NCBI GenBank assembly: GCA_018266105.1
Contig: JAFEBA010000013.1
Location: 1-64,000 of the forward strand
Direction of reading: 5' to 3'
DNA: 64,000 nt
Source: a bacterium
GTDB taxonomy: Bacteria; Vulcanimicrobiota; Xenobia; Xenobiales; JADMJV01
Positions 17,908-26,911 of this stretch are shown here, piece by piece (position 1 is the first letter of the stretch; the number at the start of each line of letters is the position of its first letter). The notes under the pieces are model-generated. The model searched no databases and was not told where the DNA came from. It saw nothing but the letters and a program-made list of their open reading frames with translations. Both the position numbers and the translations under genes were made by a program.

Positions 17908-18964
17908 GTTTTTACCGGCTTTTCTAATCGGCTATTCCAACTCGGACTTTACCAATCCCCACGAGGTGGTGTTGCCGGATGGAGCTCCTGACTGCCGCCT
18001 GCAGTTCACCCACATGGGAGCCAAGTATTCTGGCTTTGAAACGGTTCGGCACCGGGCGACCCGCTTCGCAGATGGGGGTTTCGATTACGATCACGATGCC
18101 CATCACTGGCTGCATATCGGGCTGCACCAGCGCTCCCAGATTGAATCGATCAAGATCAGCACGAAATGGTTTACGGGCAACCAGGTTCGGGCTGTTTCGG
18201 TGTATCTGATCGATGAGTTGAGCGGGACTCGCCAGTTGGTGCTGGAACGCGTTCCCCTCAATCCTGACGCCGAGCATGAGTTTCCGCTGGGCAACCTGCC
18301 GGCCAGCGAATGCCTGGTGGAGTGCTACTACGAGGGAGGTATTGCGCGGGTTCAACTCTTCGGTCAGCCCGCCTCCGAGCTCTTGCCGGAAAGGCCCAAC
18401 CTGTTAGAAGGCGCCAGGATTTCTCACGTCTCCAATGACCACTACGGCAACCCGGCCATGGCGGTGGCCGGCCTGCGCAAGGAAAATCATATGGTGGGAT
18501 GGGAGTCAGCGCGCACCGGTTTTGGCGAGCGGGCTCTGTTCCATTTGGCGCAAGCTTCGGTCGTGCGAGAAATCGTGGTAGATACCTATCTGCACCGTCT
18601 CAACCCGCCCCTTTCCTGCCACGTCTTCGGCCTGAACGAGAAGGATGAAAATAAAATCGAGGCTCTCATGGGCCGCGCTCCGCGGTGGAAGCTGAGCCTT
18701 GGCGACGGTCGGGAGATCATCCCCGAAAACTTCCAGGCCTATATGTTGGCCCAAGGTTACCTCGAACAGGGAGTCAAGAAATTCCGAATTGCTCTGGATG
18801 TCCCAGACCCCGCCTGGATTCCGATTTTGCCCTGGGCTGAGCTGGCTGCCGATCGCTATCATCGCTTCCGCCAACTGGAAAGCGCTGGCCCCATCACCCA
18901 CCTGCTTTACATGCACTATCCTAACGGGGGGATTCACGGCCTCAAGGCCCTGGGGGGATCATGA
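17897..18964 (+). CDS. alc: Allantoicase
   Basis: A 355-residue protein with two allantoicase repeats. The first holds DGAPDCRLQF and KWFTGNQ; the second begins at ISHVSNDHYGNPAMAV. Allantoicase hydrolyses allantoate to ureidoglycolate and urea. TTG 17897 is preferred because a strong GAGGAG lies 7 bases upstream, whereas the in-frame ATG at 17882 is itself part of that ribosome site. The gene overlaps the end of allA by 11 bases, and its TGA overlaps the next start (ATGA). Confidence 0.9.
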   Translation: MTTEFLPAFLIGYSNSDFTNPHEVVLPDGAPDCRLQFTHMGAKYSGFETVRHRATRFADGGFDYDHDAHHWLHIGLHQRSQIESIKISTKWFTGNQVRAVSVYLIDELSGTRQLVLERVPLNPDAEHEFPLGNLPASECLVECYYEGGIARVQLFGQPASELLPERPNLLEGARISHVSNDHYGNPAMAVAGLRKENHMVGWESARTGFGERALFHLAQASVVREIVVDTYLHRLNPPLSCHVFGLNEKDENKIEALMGRAPRWKLSLGDGREIIPENFQAYMLAQGYLEQGVKKFRIALDVPDPAWIPILPWAELAADRYHRFRQLESAGPITHLLYMHYPNGGIHGLKALGGS

Positions 18965-19401
18965 GTATGGAAGAGCGACTCAACGTTGCCGACCAGATCC
19001 TGATCGATGTCAGCGAGCAGCTGTTGGCTCAGTGCGATAGTCAGCCCTTGCTCCAATGGTTAGGCGTCCTGGATGGCCTGCAAGAGGCGGCCACAAAGCC
19101 CGAAATAAAGGCGCATCGAGCCCTGTTGGCCGAATTTTCCAGCCGAATCCTAAAGGCTCCCGAGGCCAGCCTGACCCGACTTGAGGAATTGCTGGGCGGG
19201 GGTCTGGCTGAGGTCGCTATGCTGATGAGTTTGTGTCTCGGGCTGGAGCCTGGGGCAGTGAGCGCTATAAGCCCAATGTTCAGGGTTTACCAGCCACTTC
19301 AGCAAGAAGTCCAATCAGAAATGCGCAGGCTCTGGGAAATGCCCGGCGAGGCCAGAATGCAGTTGGAACGCGCCTGGGTGCTCAAGTTTTTGGGCCCCTG
19401 A
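18961..19401 (+). CDS. Hypothetical helical protein, last gene of the ureide operon
   Basis: A 146-residue, Leu/Glu-rich, mostly alpha-helical protein with no signal peptide or metal motif. The family is not recognised. Its ATG overlaps the alc stop (ATGA), so it is translationally coupled to ureide degradation and may be an assembly or regulatory helper. It is the last gene before the 76-base gap that carries the repeat promoter of the ABC operon. Confidence 0.6.
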   Translation: MSMEERLNVADQILIDVSEQLLAQCDSQPLLQWLGVLDGLQEAATKPEIKAHRALLAEFSSRILKAPEASLTRLEELLGGGLAEVAMLMSLCLGLEPGAVSAISPMFRVYQPLQQEVQSEMRRLWEMPGEARMQLERAWVLKFLGP

Positions 19402-19414
19402 CAGCCTCCGGCTA

Positions 19415-19470
19415 TCTTCATAAAACTTTCATCTGGCTTGGACTGGCCTTTCACGTTCGTCCGCTACCTT
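19415..19470 (+). promoter_or_regulatory. Four in-phase 7-bp repeats plus -10, promoter of the ABC-TolC-two-component operon
   Basis: Repeats TCTTCAT (19415), CTTTCAT (19426), CTTGGAC (19437) and CTTTCAC (19448) recur every 11 bp exactly, which puts them on one face of the helix. The pair ending at 19444 is 20 bp from TACCTT (19465-19470), the same geometry as the promoters in the 44-62 kb region. The first two repeats resemble a Pho box. The ATG at 19478 lies right at the expected start point and has no ribosome site, so the mRNA may be leaderless. Confidence 0.6.
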
Positions 19471-19477
19471 AGCGTTT

Positions 19478-21217
19478 ATGAGTTCGCCTCTTCATCGTCT
19501 GGTTCAGTTGTTGTGGCTGGACCGCAGCTCCATCTTCCTTCTCTCCTGCTACGCTCTGGGGGCGGGCCTGCTCGCGCTGGCCTTGCCTCTGGCCGCTCAG
19601 GCCCTGGTCAACAGCATTGTGCAGGGCCTGTTCTGGCAGCCCCTGCTGGTTTTAACCAGCGCCGTCTTTGCCGGCCTGCTGCTTTCAGGAGTGCTCAAAG
19701 CTCTGCAGTTAGCCATCGCCGAGGGTGTCCAACAGAAGCTGTTCGCCCGCCTGGGGTTGCGCCTGACCGAACTGGTGCCGCGCTTTCAAACCCAGGCCTT
19801 TCGGGCCCGCCGCGGACCCGAGGAGCTCAATAAGTTTTTCGAGATCGTCAACATTCAGAAGTCCTGGCATAAATTGCTCATCGATGTGCCGACCAGCTTG
19901 GTGGAGCTGACTCTCAGTTTTGCTTTCCTCCTGCTCTACGGGACCGAGCTGCTCTCGGTAGCACTGTTGTGCAGCCTGATTGCCGGCTTCCTGATCATCT
20001 TGCTGGGTTGGGGTGGACTGACCAGCTCCAAGCAGGAGTCCAAGTTGAAGTATCAGCTGGCGGGCTGGCTGGAGCAACTGGCCCGCAGCCAGGACTGCTG
20101 GAAGCTCTTTCGCGGTGGCGAACGCGCCTTGCAGCGCAGCGACAATTTTATCTATTCCTATCTGAAGTATCGCCAGCATCACTTCAGCGTCTTGCTGCGC
20201 CAGCTCAGTGCCTACTATCTATTCAACGCAGTGGTGGTAGCCGGGGTCCTCGGTTACGGTGGCTTCCTGGTGATCGAGCGGCAGATCTCGGTGGGTCAGT
20301 TGGTGGCGGCCGAACTGGTGGTGCTGAACCTGCTCAAGTCGGCCGAGAAGCTGGTGCGCGCGGCGGAGCCCTACTTTGACCTGCTCACCGGGCTGGACAA
20401 GCTGGGAGCTTTGCTGGAGATTCCGGCCGAGCCCGAGCCTGACCAGGTCCTGGAGAGTGAGAGCACTCCCTGTCATGTGCAGCTCAGGGGGGTGGGCTTT
20501 GCCTATCCGGATCTGCCCAACCAGGTGCTCAGCCAGGCCGACCTGGAGCTGCCTGCGGGGAGCCGGATCAGTCTGCTGGCGCCGGAAGGGGGCGGTCGCT
20601 CAACTCTGGCTCAGCTCTGTGTGGGTCTTCTGCAGCCTCAGTCTGGGCTGGTGGAAGTGGACGGGCGAGAGGTCGCCCGACTCCAGAGGGGACAGCTGGC
20701 CTGGCTTCATCCTGGTCACGATTTGCTGGATGCCTCGGTCGAGGAGAACATCCTGATGGGGCGTGAGTTCTCCCAGTCTGACCTGCGCTGGGCTCTGGAA
20801 ATGAGTGGATTGAACGATCACCTGTCCTGGCTGCCTCAGGGACTGCGAACCGAGCTCTGCTGGGCGGGGCGCAACCTGTCCAGTTCCCAGGTGGCTCGTT
20901 TGCAGCTGGCTCGCGTGCTGGTGGGTCGTCCTCGGCTTTTGATCCTGGACCACGATCTGGCCGCGCTCGACCCTGAGGGGCGCAAGCGAGTGTTTGGGCG
21001 GCTGTTTGACCGCACTCGCAGCTGGACTCTGCTCAACCTGATTTGTGATCCCGAGGCCCTGGCTTTGAGTCAGCGCATCTTCTGGCTGCAGGATGGCGAG
21101 ATCATCGACCTCGGGACTCCCACCGAGGCCGTATCTGCCGAAATTAGCCCGTTGCGCAGGCGCTATCCCTGGCTTTGCCAGGAGTTGACCCGGCGTTTGG
21201 AGGCCCGCGATGTTTAG
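19478..21217 (+). CDS. ABC exporter (TM + ATPase) with degenerate ATPase motifs
   Basis: A 579-residue fusion of a six-helix type-I exporter domain (to about 310) and an ABC ATPase domain. Fold and spacing are normal, but each catalytic motif is altered. Walker A is PEGGGRST (Lys to Arg, residue 374) and the Q-loop Gln aligns with Pro. The signature is LSSSQ in place of LSGGQ, Walker B is LILDHD (Glu to His, residue 492), and the switch His aligns with Cys. Hydrolysis may be lost or very slow. It is the first gene of an operon with HlyD, TolC and M23-like genes and a two-component system, so the complex should span both membranes. The substrate is unknown. Confidence 0.8.
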   Translation: MSSPLHRLVQLLWLDRSSIFLLSCYALGAGLLALALPLAAQALVNSIVQGLFWQPLLVLTSAVFAGLLLSGVLKALQLAIAEGVQQKLFARLGLRLTELVPRFQTQAFRARRGPEELNKFFEIVNIQKSWHKLLIDVPTSLVELTLSFAFLLLYGTELLSVALLCSLIAGFLIILLGWGGLTSSKQESKLKYQLAGWLEQLARSQDCWKLFRGGERALQRSDNFIYSYLKYRQHHFSVLLRQLSAYYLFNAVVVAGVLGYGGFLVIERQISVGQLVAAELVVLNLLKSAEKLVRAAEPYFDLLTGLDKLGALLEIPAEPEPDQVLESESTPCHVQLRGVGFAYPDLPNQVLSQADLELPAGSRISLLAPEGGGRSTLAQLCVGLLQPQSGLVEVDGREVARLQRGQLAWLHPGHDLLDASVEENILMGREFSQSDLRWALEMSGLNDHLSWLPQGLRTELCWAGRNLSSSQVARLQLARVLVGRPRLLILDHDLAALDPEGRKRVFGRLFDRTRSWTLLNLICDPEALALSQRIFWLQDGEIIDLGTPTEAVSAEISPLRRRYPWLCQELTRRLEARDV

Positions 21218-22616
21218 CGCACCCCAGGCTCCCGGCCTGACCTCGCTGAGCCGCCTGAAAACTTCCCGTTACGCCTGGATCCTGGCCTTCCTGGTGCTGG
21301 GTATGCTGGTTCTGGTCGCCCTGGGTCTGGTGGGAATTCCCTGGTATCAGAGCGTGTCGGGCATGGGGCGGGTAATTGTCTATAACCCGATGGATCGAGC
21401 TCAGGAGGTCGACGCTCTGATTCCTGGGCGAATTGTCAACTGGTATGTGCGCGAGGGACAGACCGTCAAAAAGGGTGATCGGCTGGCCTTGCTCCAGGAC
21501 ATCGACAGCAAGTTTCTCGACCCTCAACAGCTGTTGCGAACGGACCAGATGCTGCTGGCCTATCGCCAGAAACGCGAGCTGGTGTCGGCCCGTCTGCAAG
21601 CCCTTGAGGCTCAGCGCGATGCCATCATGCAGGCCCGTTCGGCCGCTTTGCCGGCGGCCCAGCAGCGGGTGGAGCAGAGCCGGCAGCGCTTTGAACAGAA
21701 CAGGCAAAGCCTGTTGCTGTCTGAGCAGAATCTGCACACTGACCAGCTCCAGCTCAAGCGCATGCGCCTGATGGAGAACCAGGGGCTGCGTTCTCGGCGT
21801 GACTTGGAGCTGACCGAGCAGTCGCTGGTGCGTTCTCAGACCGATCTGGAACGCTCGCGCCAGAGCCTGGTGGTGGCTCAGCGAGACATCGAAATCAGCC
21901 GATTGGAGCGCGAGCGATTGTCCTTCAGTCTGGACAACGATCTGGCCAAGGTGGCGGAAAGCAGTATCAAGGCACGAGAGAATCTGGCCGAAGTCGAGGC
22001 CGAGATCCTGAAGCTGGAGATCGACCGCAGTTCTTTGTCCCAGCGGCGCCAGCAGCAACTGGTGGTGGCTCCCCGCAGCGGCCGAGTGGTTCGGCTACTC
22101 AAGCTCGGCGAAGGCAAAAGCGTCAAAGCCGGAGACCCCCTCTGCTCGTTGATGCCGGTTCAAAGCGATCCGGCCGTGGAGTTAATGATCTCCGACTTCG
22201 ATGCGCCCCTGGTGCGTCCAGGTCAAAAGGTGCGCCTGATGTTCGACGGGTTTCCGGCCATTCCGTTTACGGCTTTCCCCTGGTCAGCGGTTGGAACCTA
22301 TGGAGGCGTGGTGTCCGTGGTCGACGCTCACGATGATGGCAGCGGACGCTACCGCGTCTTCATCCAGCCGGATCGGTCGCCGGGCAGTTTGCCCTGGCCC
22401 AAGCCCCAGGAAAACGAGGCTCGCTATCCATTGCGACCGGGAACTCAGGTGCAAGGTTGGGTCATGATGGATCGACCGGTGCCCCTGTATTGGGAAGTCT
22501 GGCGCCGCCTGAATGCCTTCCCCCCGGTTCCCTTTGATTCTAAGTCCGACTCGGGTAAGTCCGACTCGGGTAAGGCCGAGAAATCTCATACGCCCAAGCC
22601 GGTGCTGAAAAGATGA
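21210..22616 (+). CDS. HlyD-type periplasmic adaptor (membrane fusion protein)
   Basis: A 468-residue protein with one N-terminal membrane helix (about 28-50). A split biotinyl-lipoyl domain (RIVNWYVREGQTVKKGDRLALLQD and VVAPRSGRVVRLLKLGEGKSV) flanks a long coiled coil (about 105-270). It bridges the inner-membrane ABC protein and the TolC-like channel. The ATG at 21210 overlaps the ABC gene by 8 bases. The C-terminal tail carries a short tandem repeat SDSGK-SDSGK encoded by a 15-bp DNA repeat. Confidence 0.88.
   Translation: MFSAPQAPGLTSLSRLKTSRYAWILAFLVLGMLVLVALGLVGIPWYQSVSGMGRVIVYNPMDRAQEVDALIPGRIVNWYVREGQTVKKGDRLALLQDIDSKFLDPQQLLRTDQMLLAYRQKRELVSARLQALEAQRDAIMQARSAALPAAQQRVEQSRQRFEQNRQSLLLSEQNLHTDQLQLKRMRLMENQGLRSRRDLELTEQSLVRSQTDLERSRQSLVVAQRDIEISRLERERLSFSLDNDLAKVAESSIKARENLAEVEAEILKLEIDRSSLSQRRQQQLVVAPRSGRVVRLLKLGEGKSVKAGDPLCSLMPVQSDPAVELMISDFDAPLVRPGQKVRLMFDGFPAIPFTAFPWSAVGTYGGVVSVVDAHDDGSGRYRVFIQPDRSPGSLPWPKPQENEARYPLRPGTQVQGWVMMDRPVPLYWEVWRRLNAFPPVPFDSKSDSGKSDSGKAEKSHTPKPVLKR
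22541..22570 (+). repeat. 15-bp tandem repeat in the HlyD gene
   Basis: The unit TAAGTCCGACTCGGG occurs twice head to tail, and a partial third copy follows. It stays in frame and adds SDSGK units to the flexible tail of the adaptor. This looks like slippage duplication. Confidence 0.85.
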
Positions 22617-24043
22617 AGAAGTGGATTCTACTGCTGAGTTTGCTCTTTGCGCGCCCGGTGCTGGCCGAGAGCTGGAGCCTGGATACGGTCCTTCGTCAGG
22701 TCGAAAGCAATCACCCAAAGCTGCGCACCATTGGATTGATCGAGCAGTTGGCGGAAGCCAAAGTTACCGAGAAAGAGGGAGCCTTTGATCCCAGCCTGCT
22801 ACTTTCCACCGAGCAGTATCGTTATCAATCGCCCACGGATCCCGGCAAAGCCAAGCTGGCTGATGAGCAACTGGCGGCGGTGCAAATTCAGGATGTTTCG
22901 GGCTGGAAACTCATTTCGGGTTACCGTCGCAACCAGGGACAGGTCAAATCACCTGACAGCCTGACCGGTCAGTCCGGCGAGTTCTTTGTGGAGTTCAAAA
23001 TGCCCCTGCTGCGGGGCCTGGGGGTGAACGAAAAGCAGACTGCGCTGGAGCAGGCGCGGGCTGCCCGTCTTCAAGCCCAGGCCACAGGCAGGTTGCTCCG
23101 CCTCCAGACCATGCTCGGGGCTGCTCTGGCTTACTGGGACTGGAGCGCCGCCTGCACCGAATGGGTGCTGCTGCAGCGCAACCTGGAGCTGGCCAGTCAG
23201 CGGGCGATTCAGGTTGAACAGCGGGTCCAGGCGGGAGATCTGCCCCGAGTCGACCGTCTGGAGGCGCAACAGGAGCTCCAACGTCGACAGGAAGCTCTGG
23301 CAAAAGGGGAACGCAACGTTCAAAAGGCAGCTCTCAAACTCAATCTCTATCTCTGGAACAGCCAGGGGCAGGCCCAGGCGCTGCCTCAGGCCGGGTTGGC
23401 CCCTCTGCTTCTGCCGGCCGAGGATGCTGGTCAGGCGAAAGAACCTTCCAGGACCACGGTCGCTGTGGCTTCTCGGGCCGATGGGGCGGAACTGTCGCAA
23501 GCTGAGCTGCAAGCCCTTCAGTCCCGGCCCGAGCTGGTTGAAATCCAGTTTCAGAAAGAAATGGTGGAATTGGACCGTCGCCTGGCTGAGAACGACCGCC
23601 TGCCTGCGCTGGACTTGAGTGTCTCGCCCGGGCTGGATACGGGCCCCAAATCCATTGGCTTGACTTACAAAATCGGTCTGCAACTTACCATTCCCCTGGC
23701 GACTCGCTCGGCTGACGGTCGCCTTCAGGCCGCCCGACTGAAGAGCGACAAGCTTGACCTGGATCAGGTTCAGGAAATCCAGCGTATTTTGACCGAGGTT
23801 CGAGATGCCGCTTCGATGTTGAACACCAGTCACGGTCGGCTGGCGCCAGCCTTGGAATCGTACAAACTCGCCCGCCAGTTAGAGGAGGCGGAAAGGCTGA
23901 AGTTCAGCCTGGGCGATAGCACTCTATTCCTGGTGAACCAGAGAGAGAGGGCCACGCTGGCGGAGGCTCAGAAGCTGATCGAGATTCTGGCGGACTCTCA
24001 TCGGGCCCGGGCCACGCTCTCGGCGGCGGCAGGTCGACTGTGA
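22613..24043 (+). CDS. TolC-like outer membrane efflux protein
   Basis: A 476-residue protein with a signal peptide (MKKW, core, cleavage near VLAES) and the two-fold repeat of long helices typical of outer-membrane factors. Each half has L-rich coiled segments and a strand pair (for example FFVEFKMPLLRGLGVNEKQT). It forms the exit duct of the ABC-HlyD system. The ATG overlaps the HlyD stop (ATGA), and the GTG of the next gene overlaps its own stop. Confidence 0.87.
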   Translation: MKKWILLLSLLFARPVLAESWSLDTVLRQVESNHPKLRTIGLIEQLAEAKVTEKEGAFDPSLLLSTEQYRYQSPTDPGKAKLADEQLAAVQIQDVSGWKLISGYRRNQGQVKSPDSLTGQSGEFFVEFKMPLLRGLGVNEKQTALEQARAARLQAQATGRLLRLQTMLGAALAYWDWSAACTEWVLLQRNLELASQRAIQVEQRVQAGDLPRVDRLEAQQELQRRQEALAKGERNVQKAALKLNLYLWNSQGQAQALPQAGLAPLLLPAEDAGQAKEPSRTTVAVASRADGAELSQAELQALQSRPELVEIQFQKEMVELDRRLAENDRLPALDLSVSPGLDTGPKSIGLTYKIGLQLTIPLATRSADGRLQAARLKSDKLDLDQVQEIQRILTEVRDAASMLNTSHGRLAPALESYKLARQLEEAERLKFSLGDSTLFLVNQRERATLAEAQKLIEILADSHRARATLSAAAGRL

Positions 24044-24954
24044 AGATTTTGCTGTTCTTGTGCTGCCTTTGTTCGCTCGCCTTCGGGGAATCGCGGCTTG
24101 AGCAGCTCTTGAATCAACAGCGCCAGGAATACAGCCAGGCGGTGGTCACCAGCGGTTTTTACGAGCCTCGCTCGATTTCGCGCTACCGTTCCCGTCCGGG
24201 AGTTCATTCCGGCTACGATATCGCGATGCCGGCGGGATGTCGGGCCCGTGTGGCCTGGCCTGGTCGGGTAGAGGCGATCATACCCTGGGCCGATGGGGAG
24301 TGGGGGGTGCAGGTCCGCCATCAGGACGGTACCACCGCCACCTATGGGCACATCGTTCCTCTGCTGGAAGTTGGCAAAGAGGTTCAGGTGGGAGAAGCGG
24401 TCGGACTGATCGCCCGGGACCATCTGGATGTGAAGATGCGCGACGGGCAGGGAAATCTGTTTGACTACGCTGGCGCCACGGCTTGCTACCTGCCCGCCCC
24501 TCCCAGTCTGCCCAGTGCGCGAGCCCTGGCCTGGCAGCGCCGCTGGAGGGCCTTCAGCCAGCGTCCGCTCAGTTGGGTCAGCCCATCCCAGTTGGCCGAG
24601 CTGTCCCGTCAGGGACTGAGCCTGGCAGAAGTCCGACCAGGACCTGAACTGGAGCAGCTTCGGGCTGAATATCTGGCCATTCCGTCCCAGGAACGCGCCC
24701 GTTTGACCTGGACCGAGCGCGACCAGCAAGCCTGCCAGTCCTGGAAAGAACGTCATCAAAACGAGTTCAAACGCTTCCAGCTGGGTCTGGCGGCTGCCAA
24801 TCGAGTGCGCAAGCTGCGACGAATTTCGGACTTTTGGCGCGAGGTCTTGCAATCCAGTGCGCGAACCGTGGCCGTTGATGAACCTGTTGTTGGTAGAGGA
24901 CGAGCCGGCCGTGCTGGCCTCTTTGCGGCGGAGGCTGCAAATGGAGGGATTTAA
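24040..24954 (+). CDS. M23-like (LytM) peptidase domain protein with altered metal site
   Basis: A 304-residue protein with a signal peptide and a LytM domain: HSGYDIAMPAG gives the first His and Asp, YGHI follows, and a last block HLDVKM stands where active enzymes have HxH. The second His of that pair is Asp here, so zinc binding may be changed or lost, as in EnvC/NlpD-like activators. The C-terminal third is helical and charged. It starts at GTG 24040, overlapping the TolC-like gene (GTGA). It may open or bind peptidoglycan for the export duct (inference). Confidence 0.72.
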   Translation: MKILLFLCCLCSLAFGESRLEQLLNQQRQEYSQAVVTSGFYEPRSISRYRSRPGVHSGYDIAMPAGCRARVAWPGRVEAIIPWADGEWGVQVRHQDGTTATYGHIVPLLEVGKEVQVGEAVGLIARDHLDVKMRDGQGNLFDYAGATACYLPAPPSLPSARALAWQRRWRAFSQRPLSWVSPSQLAELSRQGLSLAEVRPGPELEQLRAEYLAIPSQERARLTWTERDQQACQSWKERHQNEFKRFQLGLAAANRVRKLRRISDFWREVLQSSARTVAVDEPVVGRGRAGRAGLFAAEAANGGI

Positions 24955-25552
24955 GGTGGCCACAGCTGTGACCGGATTGATGGCCCTGGAGGAGTTTCAG
25001 AGCCAGCCGGTGGATCTGGTCATTCTGGACGTCATGCTGCCGGAGATGAGTGGCTTCGAAGTGGCCGAAAAGATCCGAGCCAGCAGTTCCGTTCCGATCC
25101 TCATGCTGACCGCCCGTGGTACCCTGAGCGACAAGGTCCGTGGGTTAGAGCGGGGAGCTGATGACTATCTGGTCAAACCTTTCGAGTTCGATGAGTTGCT
25201 GGCTCGCATACGGGCTTTACTGCGGCGGGCCCAGCGCGACCCGATTACGCCCGCAGGGACTCTCTCGGCCGGCCACTGGTCGCTCAACAAGACCACTCAC
25301 CAGGCCTTTTGCGGCTCTCAACTGCTCACGCTGACCCCGCGAGAGTTTGAACTGATGGCTTATTTCTTGACTTACGCCAATCAGGTCCTGACCCGTGAAC
25401 GCATCTTCGCCGAGGTGTGGGGCCACGACTACGAGGGTTCTTCCAATGTCATCGACGTCTACGTGCGCTCATTACGCGACAAGCTGGAGGGCCCTGACCA
25501 CCCCAGGATGCTGCACACGGTGCGAGGCCTGGGTTACATTTTGAGGACCTGA
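24878..25552 (+). CDS. OmpR/PhoB-family response regulator
   Basis: A 224-residue regulator. The receiver domain has LLVEDEP, phospho-acceptor Asp in VILDVMLPEMSG, LTAR and KPF; a winged-helix DNA-binding domain follows (LTPREFELMAYF, SNVIDVYVRSLRDKL, TVRGLGYIL). The ATG at 24878 begins directly at the receiver fold. It lies inside the end of the M23-like gene (77-base overlap); a GTG at 24857 would add 7 residues. OmpR-type regulators bind 7-bp direct repeats with an 11-bp period, which is the structure found upstream of its own operon and of many genes at 44-62 kb, so it is a candidate reader of those sites. Confidence 0.93.
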   Translation: MNLLLVEDEPAVLASLRRRLQMEGFKVATAVTGLMALEEFQSQPVDLVILDVMLPEMSGFEVAEKIRASSSVPILMLTARGTLSDKVRGLERGADDYLVKPFEFDELLARIRALLRRAQRDPITPAGTLSAGHWSLNKTTHQAFCGSQLLTLTPREFELMAYFLTYANQVLTRERIFAEVWGHDYEGSSNVIDVYVRSLRDKLEGPDHPRMLHTVRGLGYILRT

Positions 25553-25555
25553 TCA

Positions 25556-26911
25556 ATGTCGATTTTCTATCGTCTCTGGCTCTCGCTGGCGGTGACCCTG
25601 GGACTGGTCATCCTGGCGCTGGGGGTGGGGGAGTATAAGACCTTACAGCGTGCCTTGAACCTCGAAGTGGATCATAATCTGGAGAAGCGCGCTCACTGGA
25701 TTCAAGGCCAGCTATTGCTGGGGCTGCTTCCCAAGGGCCTGATGTTGCCCGACAACCACCCCCTGGAAGAAATGGGAAAACTCTTCGTCGAGATTTACGA
25801 TGCCCGAGGGCAATTGCTGCAGCGGTCGGCCAACCTGGAAGGCGGCTCACTTCCCGGGGCGCGCCAACAGGGGACCTACTTTGAGACGGTCTTCACGCCG
25901 GAGAATCACCCTTTCCGCATCTATCAGTTGAGGTTAATAGACGGGCGGGAGATTCGCCTGGGAGAGTCGCTGGAGCTGGCTTACCTCAGTCTCAGCCACA
26001 GCCTGCTCCGGATCGTTCTGTTAGGCACGGGTGGTTTTGCCCTGGCGGCGCTGATCTCACGTCAGGTTTTACTGCAGATCTGTGGACCTCTGACGAGGCT
26101 GGCCCTTAAAGCTGGAGAAATCGCTTCGGTTGGCAACGTGGCCGAGCGGCTGCCCACCCACCCCTCCATGGTCACCGAGGTGCGCGTGGTTTCGGAGACG
26201 ATCAATTTGCTGCTGGCCCGGGTTCAGGAGTTATTGGAGGCGCAGTCTCGCCTTCTCCAAGACACATCTCATGAGCTGCGCAATCCTCTGACGGTCCTGC
26301 AGGTGGATCTGGACCTCTTGTTGCGCAGCGACCTGGATGAGCAGACGCGTGCGGAGATCGGTCAGGAGTTCCGGGGGGAATTAACTCGCCTGATCCGGCT
26401 GGTTGAAGACTTACTGAGCATGTCCTGGGCTGAGACTCAGACTAAGGTGGAGTTGCGTCCGGTCCAGTTGGACCAACTGGTGGAGCGTGTCATGGCCAGC
26501 TATACAGGCCGGGCCGAGCAACGAAGCCTGCAAATGAAAGTCATGCCCTGTTCGGTTTTGGCAGACCCCGATCGTCTCGAGCAGATCTTGCGAAACCTTC
26601 TGGATAATGCCTTCCGCTACGCTGGGGCCAGCGCTCGAATCGGAGTGGACCTCCTGGCTCGACCGGAGTCCTGTCAACTGGTGGTGTGGGATGACGGTCC
26701 GGGAATCAGTCGGGAGCATTGGGAGCCCATCTTTGAGCGATTCTATCGTTTGGAGCTGGATAGGAACCGCGCCAAAGGAGGCACCGGACTGGGTTTACCG
26801 GTGGCGCGGGCTCTGGCTCGCGCCATGGGCGGGGACCTGTGGATTGAGAGCGAGCCAGGTCAAGGCACCCGCTTTCACCTCAAGATGACTGCTGTCCAAT
26901 CCTCAGCTTAG
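25556..26911 (+). CDS. Membrane sensor histidine kinase
   Basis: A 451-residue kinase with two membrane helices (about 7-27 and 145-168) around a periplasmic sensor domain. A HAMP domain and a HisKA helix (SHELRNPL, phospho-His 239) follow, then a HATPase_c domain with N box (ILRNLLDNAFRYA), VWDDGPGIS and GGTGLGLPVAR. It pairs with the response regulator 3 bases upstream. Being last in the exporter operon, it probably senses the exported compound or envelope stress (inference). Its 3' end overlaps the convergent TPR gene by 32 bases. Confidence 0.93.
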   Translation: MSIFYRLWLSLAVTLGLVILALGVGEYKTLQRALNLEVDHNLEKRAHWIQGQLLLGLLPKGLMLPDNHPLEEMGKLFVEIYDARGQLLQRSANLEGGSLPGARQQGTYFETVFTPENHPFRIYQLRLIDGREIRLGESLELAYLSLSHSLLRIVLLGTGGFALAALISRQVLLQICGPLTRLALKAGEIASVGNVAERLPTHPSMVTEVRVVSETINLLLARVQELLEAQSRLLQDTSHELRNPLTVLQVDLDLLLRSDLDEQTRAEIGQEFRGELTRLIRLVEDLLSMSWAETQTKVELRPVQLDQLVERVMASYTGRAEQRSLQMKVMPCSVLADPDRLEQILRNLLDNAFRYAGASARIGVDLLARPESCQLVVWDDGPGISREHWEPIFERFYRLELDRNRAKGGTGLGLPVARALARAMGGDLWIESEPGQGTRFHLKMTAVQSSA

